The notes: a model not told the origin generated them from the sequence alone. 64,000 bases of DNA from CAWKGV01 sp963849305 (GCA_963849305.1 CAWKGV010000005.1:248001-312000), one strand, 5' to 3'; shown: positions 41,622-50,676, numbered from the stretch's first letter. Program-made: numbers and translations.

Positions 41622-42368
41622 ATGACTGGCGCGACAAAGCCCCGCATGAGCCTCGCGACCGCGCTTTCGACGCCTGAGCGTATCGCGGGGCTCGATTGGC
41701 CAGCCATCGCGGCCAGCCTTGATGCGCATGGCTGCGCGGTCATCAATGCGATCCTCTCGCCCGAGGAGTGCCGGTCGCTCGCCGCGACCTACCCGGCGGA
41801 CGAGCGGTTCCGCAGCCGGATCGTGATGGCACGGCACGGCTTCGGGCGCGGCGAATACAAATACTTCGCCTATCCGCTGCCGGAGGCGGTCGCCGACCTG
41901 CGCGCCGCGCTCTATCCAGGCCTGGCCCGCATCGCCAATCGCTGGAACCAAACTCTGGGCGACGAACCGCGCTATCCCGACGATCACGCGGCCTTCCTCG
42001 ACCGCTGCCACCGCGCCGGCCAGACCAAGCCAACCCCGCTGCTGCTGCAATATGGCACTGGGGACTACAACTGCTTGCATCAGGATCTTTACGGCGAGCA
42101 CGTCTTCCCGCTGCAAGCCGCCTTCCTGCTCTCGACACCGGAAGACTTCACCGGCGGCGAGTTCGTGCTGACCGAGCAGCGCCCACGGATGCAATCGCGC
42201 GCCGAGGTCGTGCCGCTCGGCCAGGGCGACGGCGTGATCTTCCCCGTCCATCACCGCCCGGTGCAAGGCACGCGCGGGTTCTATCGCGTCACCATGCGCC
42301 ACGGCGTCAGCCGGCTGCGCTCCGGGCATCGGCACACGCTCGGGATCATCTTCCACGACGCCAAATGA
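41622..42368 (+). CDS. DUF2086-type 2OG-Fe(II) oxygenase (DNA-damage associated)
   Basis: A 248-residue 2-oxoglutarate/Fe(II) dioxygenase. Iron ligands are His and Asp in YNCLHQDLYGEHVFPLQAAF and a distal His in VHHRPVQGTRG. The 2OG-binding Arg is in FYRVTMRHGVSRLRSG. Conserved RSRIVMARHGFGRGEYKYFA and GEFVLTEQRPRMQSRAEVV identify the PF09859 (formerly DUF2086) family, predicted to act oxidatively on damaged DNA. Its stop overlaps the start of alkB (ATGA), so the two proteins are probably made in fixed ratio. The actual substrate is unproven. Confidence 0.85.
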   Translation: MTGATKPRMSLATALSTPERIAGLDWPAIAASLDAHGCAVINAILSPEECRSLAATYPADERFRSRIVMARHGFGRGEYKYFAYPLPEAVADLRAALYPGLARIANRWNQTLGDEPRYPDDHAAFLDRCHRAGQTKPTPLLLQYGTGDYNCLHQDLYGEHVFPLQAAFLLSTPEDFTGGEFVLTEQRPRMQSRAEVVPLGQGDGVIFPVHHRPVQGTRGFYRVTMRHGVSRLRSGHRHTLGIIFHDAK

Positions 42369-43033
42369 GCCCGATCGATGCCGCCGGCATGGACGACCTG
42401 CTCGCCGGCCCGCCCTCGGCCAGCGCAGAACCGCTGGCCGAGGGCGCGACGCTGCTGCGGCGGTTCGCCGAACCCGAGGCGGCTTCGTTGCTGGCCGCGC
42501 TTCAGCTTGTGCTCGCGGCGGCCCCGTTCCGTCACATGGTCACGCCCGGCGGCTGGCGGATGTCGGTGGCGATGACCAATTGCGGCCGCGCCGGCTGGGT
42601 CACGGATCGCGGCGGCTACCGCTACGACCCGATCGACCCGACCACGCGGCGCCCGTGGCCGCCGATGCCCATTGAATTCCTGCGCCTCGCTACGCGCGCC
42701 GCCGCCGCCGCCGGGTTCGCCGGGTTCGTGCCCGATGCGTGCCTGATCAACCGCTACGAGCCGGGCGCCCGGCTGTCGCTGCACCAGGACAGGAACGAGC
42801 GCGACTTCGCCGCGCCGATCGTGTCGGTTTCGCTCGGCCTACCGGCGACATTCCTGTTCGGTGGTTCCCGCCGCAACGACCGCCCGCGCCGCATCCGGCT
42901 GGAGAGCGGCGACATCGTCGTCTGGGGCGGCCCGGCGCGGCTGGCATTCCACGGCGTCGAGCCGCTTGCAGACGGCGCACATCCGCTGACCGGAAGCTGC
43001 CGGATCAATCTGACGCTGCGCAAGGCGCTGTGA
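42365..43033 (+). CDS. alkB: AlkB-type DNA dealkylating dioxygenase
   Basis: A 222-residue AlkB homologue that oxidatively removes methyl groups from N1-methyladenine and N3-methylcytosine. The Fe(II) ligands are His and Asp in RLSLHQDRNERDFAAPI and His in RLAFHGVEPLADG. The 2OG-binding arginines are in GSCRINLTLRKAL. CLINRYEPGARLSLHQD is the family signature and MTNCGRAGWVTDRGGYRYDP is the nucleotide-recognition lid. Overlaps the DUF2086 oxygenase by 4 nt. Confidence 0.92.
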   Translation: MSPIDAAGMDDLLAGPPSASAEPLAEGATLLRRFAEPEAASLLAALQLVLAAAPFRHMVTPGGWRMSVAMTNCGRAGWVTDRGGYRYDPIDPTTRRPWPPMPIEFLRLATRAAAAAGFAGFVPDACLINRYEPGARLSLHQDRNERDFAAPIVSVSLGLPATFLFGGSRRNDRPRRIRLESGDIVVWGGPARLAFHGVEPLADGAHPLTGSCRINLTLRKAL

Positions 43034-43062
43034 TAGGTGGCACTTACCAAGGGGGGTTGCAC

Positions 43063-43626
43063 GTGAGCCTGACTGAAAAAGAGAAGATGCTGGCGGGTAG
43101 GCTCTATCAGCCGAATGCGCGTGACATCCAAGCGGACCTGGCGGCCACGGCGGCTTGGCTAGCCCGCTACAACGCGGCCCTTGCCGTCTCACCCGCCAGC
43201 CAGCGCGCGCTCCTGGCCGAGCGCCTTGCCTCCATTGGCGATGGTGCGGTTATCCGTCCACCTTTTCACTGCGACTACGGCTTCAATATCAGCCTTGGCG
43301 CCGGAGTGTTCCTCAACTTCAATTGCGTCATTCTGGACGTGGTAACGGTCGAAATCGGCGAAGGCACGCAGATCGGCCCCTCCGTTCAAATCTACACCGC
43401 GGATCATCCCCGCGATCCGGCTCAGAGACGCCAGGGGCTTGAATTCGGCCGGCCAGTCTGCCTCGGGCGATATGCCTGGATTGGCGGCGGAGCTATCATC
43501 CTGCCGGGCATTTCGATTGGGGATGAAGCAGTGATCGGCGCGGGCAGCGTGGTCACACGGGATGTCGCTGCGGGCGAGATTGTCATCGGGAACCCGGCGC
43601 GCCGGCAGCAAGCCACTCGGCTCTAA
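43063..43626 (+). CDS. maa: Maltose/galactoside O-acetyltransferase family protein
   Basis: A 187-residue left-handed beta-helix acetyltransferase. The N-terminus VSLTEKEKMLAGRLYQPNARD is the Maa domain. Hexapeptide repeats follow, with PPFHCDYGFNISLGAGVFLN, the catalytic His in QIYTADHPRD, and IGGGAIILPGISIGDEAVIG. It transfers acetyl from acetyl-CoA to sugar 6-hydroxyls. The GTG at 43063 is chosen because the family start (TEKEKMLAGxLY) follows it and GGGGGG lies about 7 nt upstream. It is 29 nt after alkB and its link to DNA repair is unclear. Confidence 0.88.
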   Translation: MSLTEKEKMLAGRLYQPNARDIQADLAATAAWLARYNAALAVSPASQRALLAERLASIGDGAVIRPPFHCDYGFNISLGAGVFLNFNCVILDVVTVEIGEGTQIGPSVQIYTADHPRDPAQRRQGLEFGRPVCLGRYAWIGGGAIILPGISIGDEAVIGAGSVVTRDVAAGEIVIGNPARRQQATRL

Positions 43627-43653
43627 CCCAAGTCCGCTCGCCTGACGCCGCCC

Positions 43654-45528
43654 TCAGAGAATGCGCGGATCAATGCTCCGCCGCTGCGCCTGGGCCGCCA
43701 TCCGCACGCCCGCGTTGGCGGCGCCGAATCCCTGGTAACCACGACGCTCGACCAGCTCGAAGAAGAACCGGTCCTCGAACGCATCGGTGTAGGCATGGCG
43801 GAACTCCCCGTGCTCGTCGCGATCGTATAGCAAGTCGAGGCGCCGCAACTCGTCCAACGCCGCATCGTCCAGCCCCCATCGCGCCGCCACGTCGTCGTAG
43901 TAGTTGGCCGGGATCGGCAAGGTCGCGGCGCCCCGGTCGCGCATCCGCCCGATCGCGCCCGCGATGTCTGCCGTTGCGAAAGCAACATGATGAACCCCGG
44001 CTCCGGCATAGGCCGAAACAAATCGCCCGGTCGCCGTCGCGCGGCTCTCGGAGATGTTGAGCGGCAGACGCACGCTGCCATCCGGGCTGCTCACGGCCCG
44101 GCTGCGGATCAGCCCGTACGGATCGGGCAGCTCCCAGAGCTGTTCGGGCTCCAACCCGAACACCGCCCGATAGAACAGCACGAAACTGTCCATCCGCCCC
44201 GCCGGCAGCGCCTGTGCGACATGGTCGATGGCGACGATGGCCTCGTCTGCTCCCTGCGGAGCGGGAATGAGGTCGAAATCGTCCTCCCAGATGCTGCGCC
44301 CCGGGCCGTCCGGCTGCACCAGATAGACCAGCGTGCCGTCCGGCGCGCGCACGGCGGGGATGCGCCGCTCGCCTGCCCCGACCCTTTCCTGCCATTCAGG
44401 GCAGAGCAGTGCCCGCGCGCGCGCCAAGGCGCGTCCGGCATCGTCCACCCTCAGCGCCATCGCGCACACCGATGGCCCGTGCAGGTGGAAATGCTCCGCG
44501 GCGGCACTGTCCTGCTCGGCGTTCAGCACCAGATTGACCCGCCCCTGGCGATAAAGCCGCACCGCCTTGGAGCGATGCACCCCGGCATGGCGGAAGCCGA
44601 GCTCTTCCAGGAACGCCGCCAGCGCGTCCCCGCTGGCAACATCGACGGCGAACTCCAGGAACTCGAAACCATCGAACACGGGCGCCGGCGGCAGCGAGGA
44701 GAAGCCGGCCTCCGCTTCGGCCAGAATCAGCGAGCGCAGCCCGTCGCGCGCGGTCAGCCGCGCCGGGGCGGCGCGGAAGTCGTCGTTGAACACCTCCAGG
44801 CTGAGCGGCCCGCGATAACCGCTGGCCAGCACCGCGCGCAGGAACCCGCCGACATCGAACGCGCCCTGGCCGGGAAAGTTACGGTAATGACGGCTCCAGG
44901 ACAGCACGTCGATGGACAATTTCGGCGCGTCTGCGAGCTGCACGAAAAACAGCTTCTCGGCCGGAACCCGTGCGATCCCGGCGAACTCGTCGCCGAGCGC
45001 CAGGGTATGGAAGCTATCCACGATCAGCCCGAGCGCGGGATGATTCGCCGCTTGCACAAGCTTCCAGGCATGACCCCAACGCCGGACATGCCGGCCCCAG
45101 CACAGCGCCTCGTAGCCCACGCGCAGCCCGCGCCGCGCGGCGCGTCCGGCCATTTCCGCCAGATCGGCGGCAGCGCGTGCGTCGTCGCCGATCGCCGTGG
45201 GCTGCACGTTGCTGCATACCAACAGCAGGTCAGTGCCGAGCGCCTCCATGACGTCGAACTTGCGCTCGGCGCGGTCCAAGCTACGCGTGCGCTGCGGCTC
45301 CGGCATCGCCTCGAAATCGCGGAATGGCTGGAACAGCGTGATCGCCAGCCCCAGACCCTGCGCGATGCGGCGCACGTCGTCCGGCGAGCCGTCATAGGTC
45401 AGCAGGTCGTTCTCGAACACCTCGACGCCATCGAAGCCGATCGAAGCCGCCGCCTCCAGCTTCTCCGGCAAGGTGCCCGAAAGCGAGACGGTGGCGATCG
45501 ATTTCGGCAGCCGGGAAAGGTCGGGCAT
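43654..45528 (-). CDS. quiC: 3-dehydroshikimate dehydratase fused to HPPD-like domain (QuiC)
   Basis: A 624-residue two-part protein. Residues 1-285 are a xylose-isomerase-like TIM barrel with metal ligands in GYEALCWGRHVRRW, LGLIVDSFHTLALGDEF, FFVQLADAP and SLEVFNDDF. This is the 3-dehydroshikimate dehydratase unit, yielding protocatechuate. Residues 290-620 hold two VOC modules like 4-hydroxyphenylpyruvate dioxygenase, including AIDHVAQALPAGRMDSFVLF, GVHHVAFATADIAGAIGRMR and RFFFELVERRGYQGFGAANA. That is the known bipartite architecture of bacterial QuiC1. It is the last gene of the pca operon. The VOC half is thought to be structural or of unknown activity. Confidence 0.9.
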   Translation of the reverse strand: MPDLSRLPKSIATVSLSGTLPEKLEAAASIGFDGVEVFENDLLTYDGSPDDVRRIAQGLGLAITLFQPFRDFEAMPEPQRTRSLDRAERKFDVMEALGTDLLLVCSNVQPTAIGDDARAAADLAEMAGRAARRGLRVGYEALCWGRHVRRWGHAWKLVQAANHPALGLIVDSFHTLALGDEFAGIARVPAEKLFFVQLADAPKLSIDVLSWSRHYRNFPGQGAFDVGGFLRAVLASGYRGPLSLEVFNDDFRAAPARLTARDGLRSLILAEAEAGFSSLPPAPVFDGFEFLEFAVDVASGDALAAFLEELGFRHAGVHRSKAVRLYRQGRVNLVLNAEQDSAAAEHFHLHGPSVCAMALRVDDAGRALARARALLCPEWQERVGAGERRIPAVRAPDGTLVYLVQPDGPGRSIWEDDFDLIPAPQGADEAIVAIDHVAQALPAGRMDSFVLFYRAVFGLEPEQLWELPDPYGLIRSRAVSSPDGSVRLPLNISESRATATGRFVSAYAGAGVHHVAFATADIAGAIGRMRDRGAATLPIPANYYDDVAARWGLDDAALDELRRLDLLYDRDEHGEFRHAYTDAFEDRFFFELVERRGYQGFGAANAGVRMAAQAQRRSIDPRIL

Positions 45529-45553
45529 GGTGATGGTCCTAATTCCGGTGAAA

Positions 45554-46891
45554 CTAATGCAGCTTCACCTGCGGCTCGGTCCGGCTCGACAACCCGCGCG
45601 ACAGCGACCCGAGCAAAGTCTTCGCGGTCCCGTGCAGCGCCCGTTCGTGCATCTTGTAGAGCGAACGGTACATCAACCGAGCGAACAAGCCCTCGATGAA
45701 AAAGCTCTTGCCGAGCAGGAACCCCATCAAACTGCCGACCGTGCTGTAATCCCCGAGCGAGACCAGCGAGCCGAAATCGCGATACCGGAAGGGCGTGATC
45801 GGCTTGCCCTCCAGCCGGCGAGGCAACTGCCGCGCCAGGTGGGCGGCCTGCTGATGCGCGGCCTGGGCGCGCGGCGGAACCGGATCGGGATGCCCCGCAC
45901 GCGGACAAGCCGCGCAGTCGCCGATCGCGAAGACGTCGGGATCGCGCGTGGTTTGCAGCGTCGGCGTTACCACCAACTGATTGGTCCGCGTCGCCTCCAG
46001 CCCGTCCAGGTCGTGCAGGAACTCGGGCGCCTTCACTCCCGCCGCCCACACGACCAGCTCGGCGGGCAAAAACTCGCCGCTCGCCAGGCATACGCCGTCC
46101 GATCGCACCTCGCTGACCCGCGCATTGGTGCGGACTTCCACCCCAAGCTCGTGAAGCAACCGCTCCGTCGCCTCCGCTATCCGTTCCGGCAGCGCCGGCA
46201 GGATGCGCTTGGCGGCTTCGATCAAGACGATGCGGATGTCCCGCTCCGCGTCGATCCGGTCGAGCCCATAGGCCACGACCTGACGCACCGTTCGATGCAG
46301 CTCGGCGGCCAGCTCGGTGCCGGTGGCGCCGGCGCCGATGATCGCGACGTGCAACTGACCGGGCCGCACCGGCGCCTCCTGCGTGTGCGCGCGGATGAAG
46401 CCATTTACCAGACGGCGATTGAACCGCGCCGCTTGCTCCAGCGTGTCCAGCGGCACCGCGTATTGGGCCGCGCCTGGCGTGCCGAAATCGTTGATCACGC
46501 TGCCCACGGCGATCACCAGCGTATCGTAGCGGACGGCGGAAGGCGGCGTGATCTCACGGCCTTCGAGGTCGTGGACGGCGGCCAGACGCACTTCCTTCGC
46601 GCGCCGATCCAGGCCGATCATCTCGCCCAACCGGTAGCGGAAATGGTGCCAGTGCGCCTGGGCGAGATAATCGAGTTCATGCCCGACCGGATCCATGCTG
46701 CCAGCCGCGACCGCGTGCAGCAGCGGCTTCCACAGATGCGTCCGCGACCGCTCGATCAGGGTTATGCGCGCCCTGCCCTGCTTGCCGAGCCGGTCGCCGA
46801 GCTGCGTCGCCAGTTCGAGTCCGGCCGCCCCGCCGCCGACCACGACGATATCGTGCCCGGATGTCGCGCCGGCGCTGACCACCTGCCCCAC
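45554..46891 (-). CDS. NDH-2-like FAD/NAD(P) oxidoreductase in the pca operon
   Basis: A 445-residue pyridine-nucleotide-disulfide-type flavoprotein. HDIVVVGGGAAGLELATQLG binds FAD, LHVAIIGAGATGTELAAELH binds NADH, and PDVFAIGDCAACP is the C-terminal FAD motif. YRDFGSLVSLGDYSTVGSLM and the final FFIEGLFARLMYRSLYKMHE are typical of type II NADH dehydrogenases. Translation probably starts at a GTG (46891), 4 nt after the BKACE stop. The operon position suggests it re-oxidises NADH made during aromatic catabolism. It is diverged from the other NDH-2 at 7703-9016. Confidence 0.85.
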   Translation of the reverse strand: MGQVVSAGATSGHDIVVVGGGAAGLELATQLGDRLGKQGRARITLIERSRTHLWKPLLHAVAAGSMDPVGHELDYLAQAHWHHFRYRLGEMIGLDRRAKEVRLAAVHDLEGREITPPSAVRYDTLVIAVGSVINDFGTPGAAQYAVPLDTLEQAARFNRRLVNGFIRAHTQEAPVRPGQLHVAIIGAGATGTELAAELHRTVRQVVAYGLDRIDAERDIRIVLIEAAKRILPALPERIAEATERLLHELGVEVRTNARVSEVRSDGVCLASGEFLPAELVVWAAGVKAPEFLHDLDGLEATRTNQLVVTPTLQTTRDPDVFAIGDCAACPRAGHPDPVPPRAQAAHQQAAHLARQLPRRLEGKPITPFRYRDFGSLVSLGDYSTVGSLMGFLLGKSFFIEGLFARLMYRSLYKMHERALHGTAKTLLGSLSRGLSSRTEPQVKLH

Positions 46892-46895
46892 CGCC

Positions 46896-47729
46896 TCAGC
46901 CGGCCGGCGCGAGCCGCAGCAGTTCGCGCGCCTGCAGGGCCGTAGCCACGGGTCGTCCGTACTCGCCGCACAATTCCGCCACCCGCCCGACGAGTTGGGC
47001 GTTGCTCTTGGCCAAGGTCGCCTTGTCCCACCGGACGTTGTCCTCCAGCCCGGTGCGGCAATGCCCGCCCAGCTCCAATGCCCAGCGGTTCACCTCCAAC
47101 TGGTGACGCCCGATCCCGGCGGCGGTCCAGGTCGCTTCCGGCATCAGCTTGCGCAGTTGCGCGACCTCGAACTCCAGGATCTCGCGGCGCGCCGGTAAGG
47201 CGTGCTTGACGCCGAACACGAACTGGACATGCGGCGGCGGGGCAAGCTGCCCGGCCGCCACCATATCCGCCGTGTTGTACAGCATTGCCAGATCGAACAC
47301 CTCGATCTCCGGCTTGATCCCGTTCCCCAGCATCGTCGCCGCGAGGCTGCGGATGAAGTCGGGCGGGTTCTCATAAACGATGGTCGGGAAGTTCACCGAG
47401 CCCGTGGCGAGCGAGGCCATGTCAGGCTTGAGGTACAACATGCTGCCGCGCGCCTCCAGCGCCCGGCCGCGTCCGCCGGTCGAAAACTGGATGATGATGT
47501 CCGGGCAGTGCTTGCGGATGCCCACCTGGAGCTTGGCGAACCGCTCGGGGTCCGAACTCGGGTTCTCGTTCTCGTCACGGACATGGACGTGAACCAGGGC
47601 GGCGCCGGCCTCGTAGGATTCGTGCGTGCTCTCCACCTGCTCGGCGACCGAGATGGGAACCGCCGGATTGTCCTTCTTGCGCGGCACCGAGCCGGTGATG
47701 GCGACGGATATGATGCACGGTTCTGCCAT
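46896..47729 (-). CDS. Beta-keto acid cleavage enzyme (BKACE, DUF849)
   Basis: A 277-residue TIM-barrel enzyme of the BKACE/Kce family. CIISVAITGSVPRKKDNPAV, HESYEAGAALVHVHVRDENE with the zinc-binding HxH, IIIQFSTGGRGRALE, and the terminal zinc Glu in HCRTGLEDNVRWDK are visible. The family splits beta-keto acids with acetyl-CoA into acetoacetate and a CoA ester. Members acting on beta-ketoadipate are known. Placed directly after pcaG (one base between stop and ATG), it most likely replaces the PcaIJ transferase and PcaF thiolase. The ATG at 47729 follows GGAGG inside the pcaG end. Confidence 0.9.
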   Translation of the reverse strand: MAEPCIISVAITGSVPRKKDNPAVPISVAEQVESTHESYEAGAALVHVHVRDENENPSSDPERFAKLQVGIRKHCPDIIIQFSTGGRGRALEARGSMLYLKPDMASLATGSVNFPTIVYENPPDFIRSLAATMLGNGIKPEIEVFDLAMLYNTADMVAAGQLAPPPHVQFVFGVKHALPARREILEFEVAQLRKLMPEATWTAAGIGRHQLEVNRWALELGGHCRTGLEDNVRWDKATLAKSNAQLVGRVAELCGEYGRPVATALQARELLRLAPAG

Positions 47730-47730
47730 C

Positions 47731-48264
47731 TCATACCTCCATGAACACGGTCTCGTCCTCGCCCTGCAAGCGGATGTCGAGACGCCACGTGGGCAGACCC
47801 TCGCGCGGGCCGACGTCGCGGGCAAGCAGCGTGCCCCGCCGGGCCGGATCTTCGATCATGGTCAGCACTGGATCGGTTTCGTTGTGCGGATCACCGTCGA
47901 AATAGGCGCGTGTAGCCAAGGCTTTCAGCAAGCCGCGCGCCAGCAGCAAGATCGCGACATGCGGTGCTTGTGAGGCGTTGCCCGGACCTGGAATGGCGCC
48001 GGGCTTGAGGGTGGTAAACCGAAAATTCCCCTCCACGTCGGTCGCGCAACGCCCGTAACCGGGGAAATCGTCCGAGGCTTCCGGACTGGCTTGCCAGATC
48101 TCGATCGCGGCGTCGGAGACCGGCAGGCCGTCGCCGTCCGTAACGGTGCCGATCAGACTTATCTTCTCACCCTCGGCGCCGAAGCGGGTGAGGTTGGCCC
48201 ATTCGGGGTGCTCCATCATGTGCCAATAGGGTCCGATGGTCTGGCTGCTGGTTGCGATCGGCAT
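47731..48264 (-). CDS. pcaG: Protocatechuate 3,4-dioxygenase alpha subunit
   Basis: A 177-residue subunit of the intradiol ring-cleavage enzyme. SSQTIGPYWHMM at the start, ISLIGTVTDGDGLPVSDAAI, IEIWQASPE and GNFRFTTLKPGAIP are the intradiol beta-sandwich motifs. As expected for the alpha chain, the iron-ligand Tyr/His set is not complete; it is in PcaH. The holoenzyme converts protocatechuate and O2 to 3-carboxy-cis,cis-muconate. It starts 1 nt after the pcaH stop. Confidence 0.93.
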   Translation of the reverse strand: MPIATSSQTIGPYWHMMEHPEWANLTRFGAEGEKISLIGTVTDGDGLPVSDAAIEIWQASPEASDDFPGYGRCATDVEGNFRFTTLKPGAIPGPGNASQAPHVAILLLARGLLKALATRAYFDGDPHNETDPVLTMIEDPARRGTLLARDVGPREGLPTWRLDIRLQGEDETVFMEV

Positions 48265-48265
48265 G

Positions 48266-48979
48266 TCAGTGGTGCTCCGCCTGTTCGAACGGCGTGGCGC
48301 CGCGACCGCGCAGCACGATGTCGAACCGGTAGCCCAGCGCCCACTCAGGTCGGGTTGTCTCCAGGTCGAATGCCGCGATCAGCCGGTTCCGTGCGGCCTG
48401 GTCCGGAACGGCATGAAACACCGGGTCGAGCTCCAATAACGGATCGCCCGGAAAATACATCTGCGTCACCAGCCGCGTGGCGAAGCCGGGGCCGAACAGC
48501 GAATAATGAATATGGTTGGGTCGCCAGGCATTGTGATGGTTGCGCCAGGGATAGGCGCCCGGCTTGATCGAGATGAGCTCGTACCAGCCCTGCCCGTCGG
48601 TGAACACCCGGCCCTCGCCTTTGAAATTGGGATCGAGCGGGGCGTCGTGCTGGTCGCGCTCATGGTTGTAACGCCCGGCGGCGTTCGCCTGCCAAAGCTC
48701 GATCATGGTGTTGGGTACAGGTCGGCCGTCCTCGTCCGAAACGCGGCCGCGCACCACGATCCGCTCGCCCAACGCGCTGCGCCCATCCACAAGCGAGAGG
48801 TCGGCCAGCGGCGGATACCGTGAGGGCGTGAAGCGCGGGCCGGTGATCTCGGTCATCGTGTGCGGGATGCGCAACAACGGCTGCGATGGGTGGCGCTTAT
48901 GCGTGCTGCCATAGGCCGGGGCGTCATATGGCGGCTGCGTGCCCGCGACATAGGGCCGAAAAGGCGCTGACTGGCTCAT
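48266..48979 (-). CDS. pcaH: Protocatechuate 3,4-dioxygenase beta subunit
   Basis: A 237-residue iron-bearing subunit. VVRGRVSDEDGRPVPNTMIE, then WQANAAGRYNHERDQHDAPL with the first Tyr ligand. ISIKPGAYPWRNHHNAWRPN supplies the second Tyr, and NHIHYSLFG the two His ligands of the non-haem Fe(III). It pairs with PcaG in the adjacent gene. The start ATG at 48979 has AGGAG upstream. Confidence 0.95.
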   Translation of the reverse strand: MSQSAPFRPYVAGTQPPYDAPAYGSTHKRHPSQPLLRIPHTMTEITGPRFTPSRYPPLADLSLVDGRSALGERIVVRGRVSDEDGRPVPNTMIELWQANAAGRYNHERDQHDAPLDPNFKGEGRVFTDGQGWYELISIKPGAYPWRNHHNAWRPNHIHYSLFGPGFATRLVTQMYFPGDPLLELDPVFHAVPDQAARNRLIAAFDLETTRPEWALGYRFDIVLRGRGATPFEQAEHH

Positions 48980-49111
48980 GCTTTCTGTCTCCTCTCGGGG
49001 CTCGAACTCCCCCGCATTTTCTGGTTAACGCGGATCGCCGGGATATTCGGCCGATGGCGCTGTATATCTGTTCTGTGGGGCGCACGAGGTAGGGCACCAC
49101 GATCAACGACC

Positions 49112-50515
49112 TCATATTTTGGCCAGTCCTGCGCCGGCAAGGATCTGCTCCCGAAGTCGGTCGTAATCCTGCTTGTCAACGGGAACCGCGTCTGGTTGAC
49201 CAAGGTCGTTCAGGTGAATCCGATAGGTCTCCCGGGCAGTCATGGCCGCGATCGCTGCGACGATCGTCACCGCGAAGGTGATGGCCCCGATCGTGAGCGG
49301 AATGTTCCTCGAGCCGGGCGGCGCCACGGCTGCGAAGATCGCCGGAAGCACGGCCGTGAGGGTGGTCCCGATATTCTGGGCGATGGCCATCGCCGTTACC
49401 CGAACGCGCGTCTGGAACAGCTCGGGGAAAAAGCTCGGGAAGATAGCGTTATAGCCCTGGTAGACCACCCCCCACATGAGCAGCGACAGGACAATCGCCA
49501 GCGGCACGCTCTTGATGCTGATAGCATACAGATAGGCGAACGAGAGCAGCCCCGAAACGAGCGCCCCTATGATGACCGGAGGCCGGCGACCGATCTTGTC
49601 CGACAGGTTGCCGACATAAGGGATGACGAGCACCGCCAGGATATTGCCAAGGACCGGAATCCACAGGTAGACGTCAGCTTTGAAACGAATGCCGTACGCC
49701 GCCTGGACCGCATAGGCGCCCCCAAAAATCGTAGCGATCACCGGGATGACATTCATTAGGGCCATGCAGACGACCCGCAGCATGTCCGCCCAGCTAAGCA
49801 TGAAGGCTTGAATGATTGGCGCTTTCGGAACCTCGCCATGCGCGCCCTCCTCGGCGAAGGCAGGAGTTTCTTCGACCTCGCGGCGAATGATGTAACCGGC
49901 GATGATGACGACCAGGCTGAGCAGGAAGGGAATTCGCCAGCCCCAAGCGTTGAACGCCGCCTTTGGCAGATAGGTGGCGAGCGGCAGGAAGACCGCCGCG
50001 GCGAGAATTTGGCCAGCCTGCACGCCCTGTAGACTAAAGCTCGCGTAGTAGCCGCGTCGGCCGAACGGCGCGTGCTCAAGAATCATTGAACTGGCTCCGG
50101 AAATTTCCCCGGCCACCGCGAATCCCTGGATGAGACGGACAAAGACGAGAAGCGTCGGAGCCAGCACGCCGACGTGCTGATACGTTGGCAGAACCCCGAC
50201 GGCCATCGTCGAGAAACCCATGAGGAACATGCACACGAGCAGCACTGTCTTACGCCCGTGGGTGTCGCCCCAATGCCCGAGCACAAAGGCGCCGATGGGT
50301 CGAGCGATGTAGCCGACCCCGTAGGTCGCCAGCGACGCCACGATGGCGACCGTGGGATTCCCCGACGGGAAGAAGATCTGCGGGAAGACCAGGGCGGCCG
50401 CCGTGGCGTAGATGAAGAAGTCGTAGTACTCTAGCGCCGAGCCGATCCAGCCACTTGCCGCCGCCTTCTTCGACTGATGCGTGCCGTGTGGCTCAGGAGC
50501 GAGGGGATCAGCCAT
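49112..50515 (-). CDS. MHS-family MFS transporter (shikimate/aromatic acid type)
   Basis: A 467-residue proton symporter with twelve predicted membrane helices. ASGWIGSALEYYDFFIYATA is the MHS opening, GHWGDTHGRKTVLL the loop 2-3 motif, and IQGFAVAGEISGASSMILEH and GNLSDKIGRRPPVII are further MFS signatures. Relatives import shikimate, citrate, alpha-ketoglutarate or proline betaine. Adjacent pca and quiC genes suggest import of protocatechuate, shikimate or dehydroshikimate. The ATG at 50515 (MADPLAP) follows GGAGGAGA. First gene of the minus-strand operon. Confidence 0.88.
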   Translation of the reverse strand: MADPLAPEPHGTHQSKKAAASGWIGSALEYYDFFIYATAAALVFPQIFFPSGNPTVAIVASLATYGVGYIARPIGAFVLGHWGDTHGRKTVLLVCMFLMGFSTMAVGVLPTYQHVGVLAPTLLVFVRLIQGFAVAGEISGASSMILEHAPFGRRGYYASFSLQGVQAGQILAAAVFLPLATYLPKAAFNAWGWRIPFLLSLVVIIAGYIIRREVEETPAFAEEGAHGEVPKAPIIQAFMLSWADMLRVVCMALMNVIPVIATIFGGAYAVQAAYGIRFKADVYLWIPVLGNILAVLVIPYVGNLSDKIGRRPPVIIGALVSGLLSFAYLYAISIKSVPLAIVLSLLMWGVVYQGYNAIFPSFFPELFQTRVRVTAMAIAQNIGTTLTAVLPAIFAAVAPPGSRNIPLTIGAITFAVTIVAAIAAMTARETYRIHLNDLGQPDAVPVDKQDYDRLREQILAGAGLAKI

Positions 50516-50662
50516 TTGGGTCTCCTCCGATATCATTCATCGCGTCCGCATGGGGGACGCTGGGGCTCCGTCTCTTGGCTGGACCGAGACCGGCTCTTCG
50601 CCTGCCCGCATGGTTTGGCCCACTGGGTCAGCCACTTCATCTTCTGCCGAGATCGTGTTCTA

Positions 50663-50676
50663 ACGCAAAATTGCGT
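50663..50676. promoter_or_regulatory. Inverted repeat upstream of the aromatic transporter operon
   Basis: ACGCAA-AA-TTGCGT is a perfect 6-bp inverted repeat about 150 nt upstream of the transporter start. It could be the operator of the pca/quiC operon, whose regulator is not in the window. A second perfect palindrome, TAACTAGTTA, lies at 50711-50720. Confidence 0.45.
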
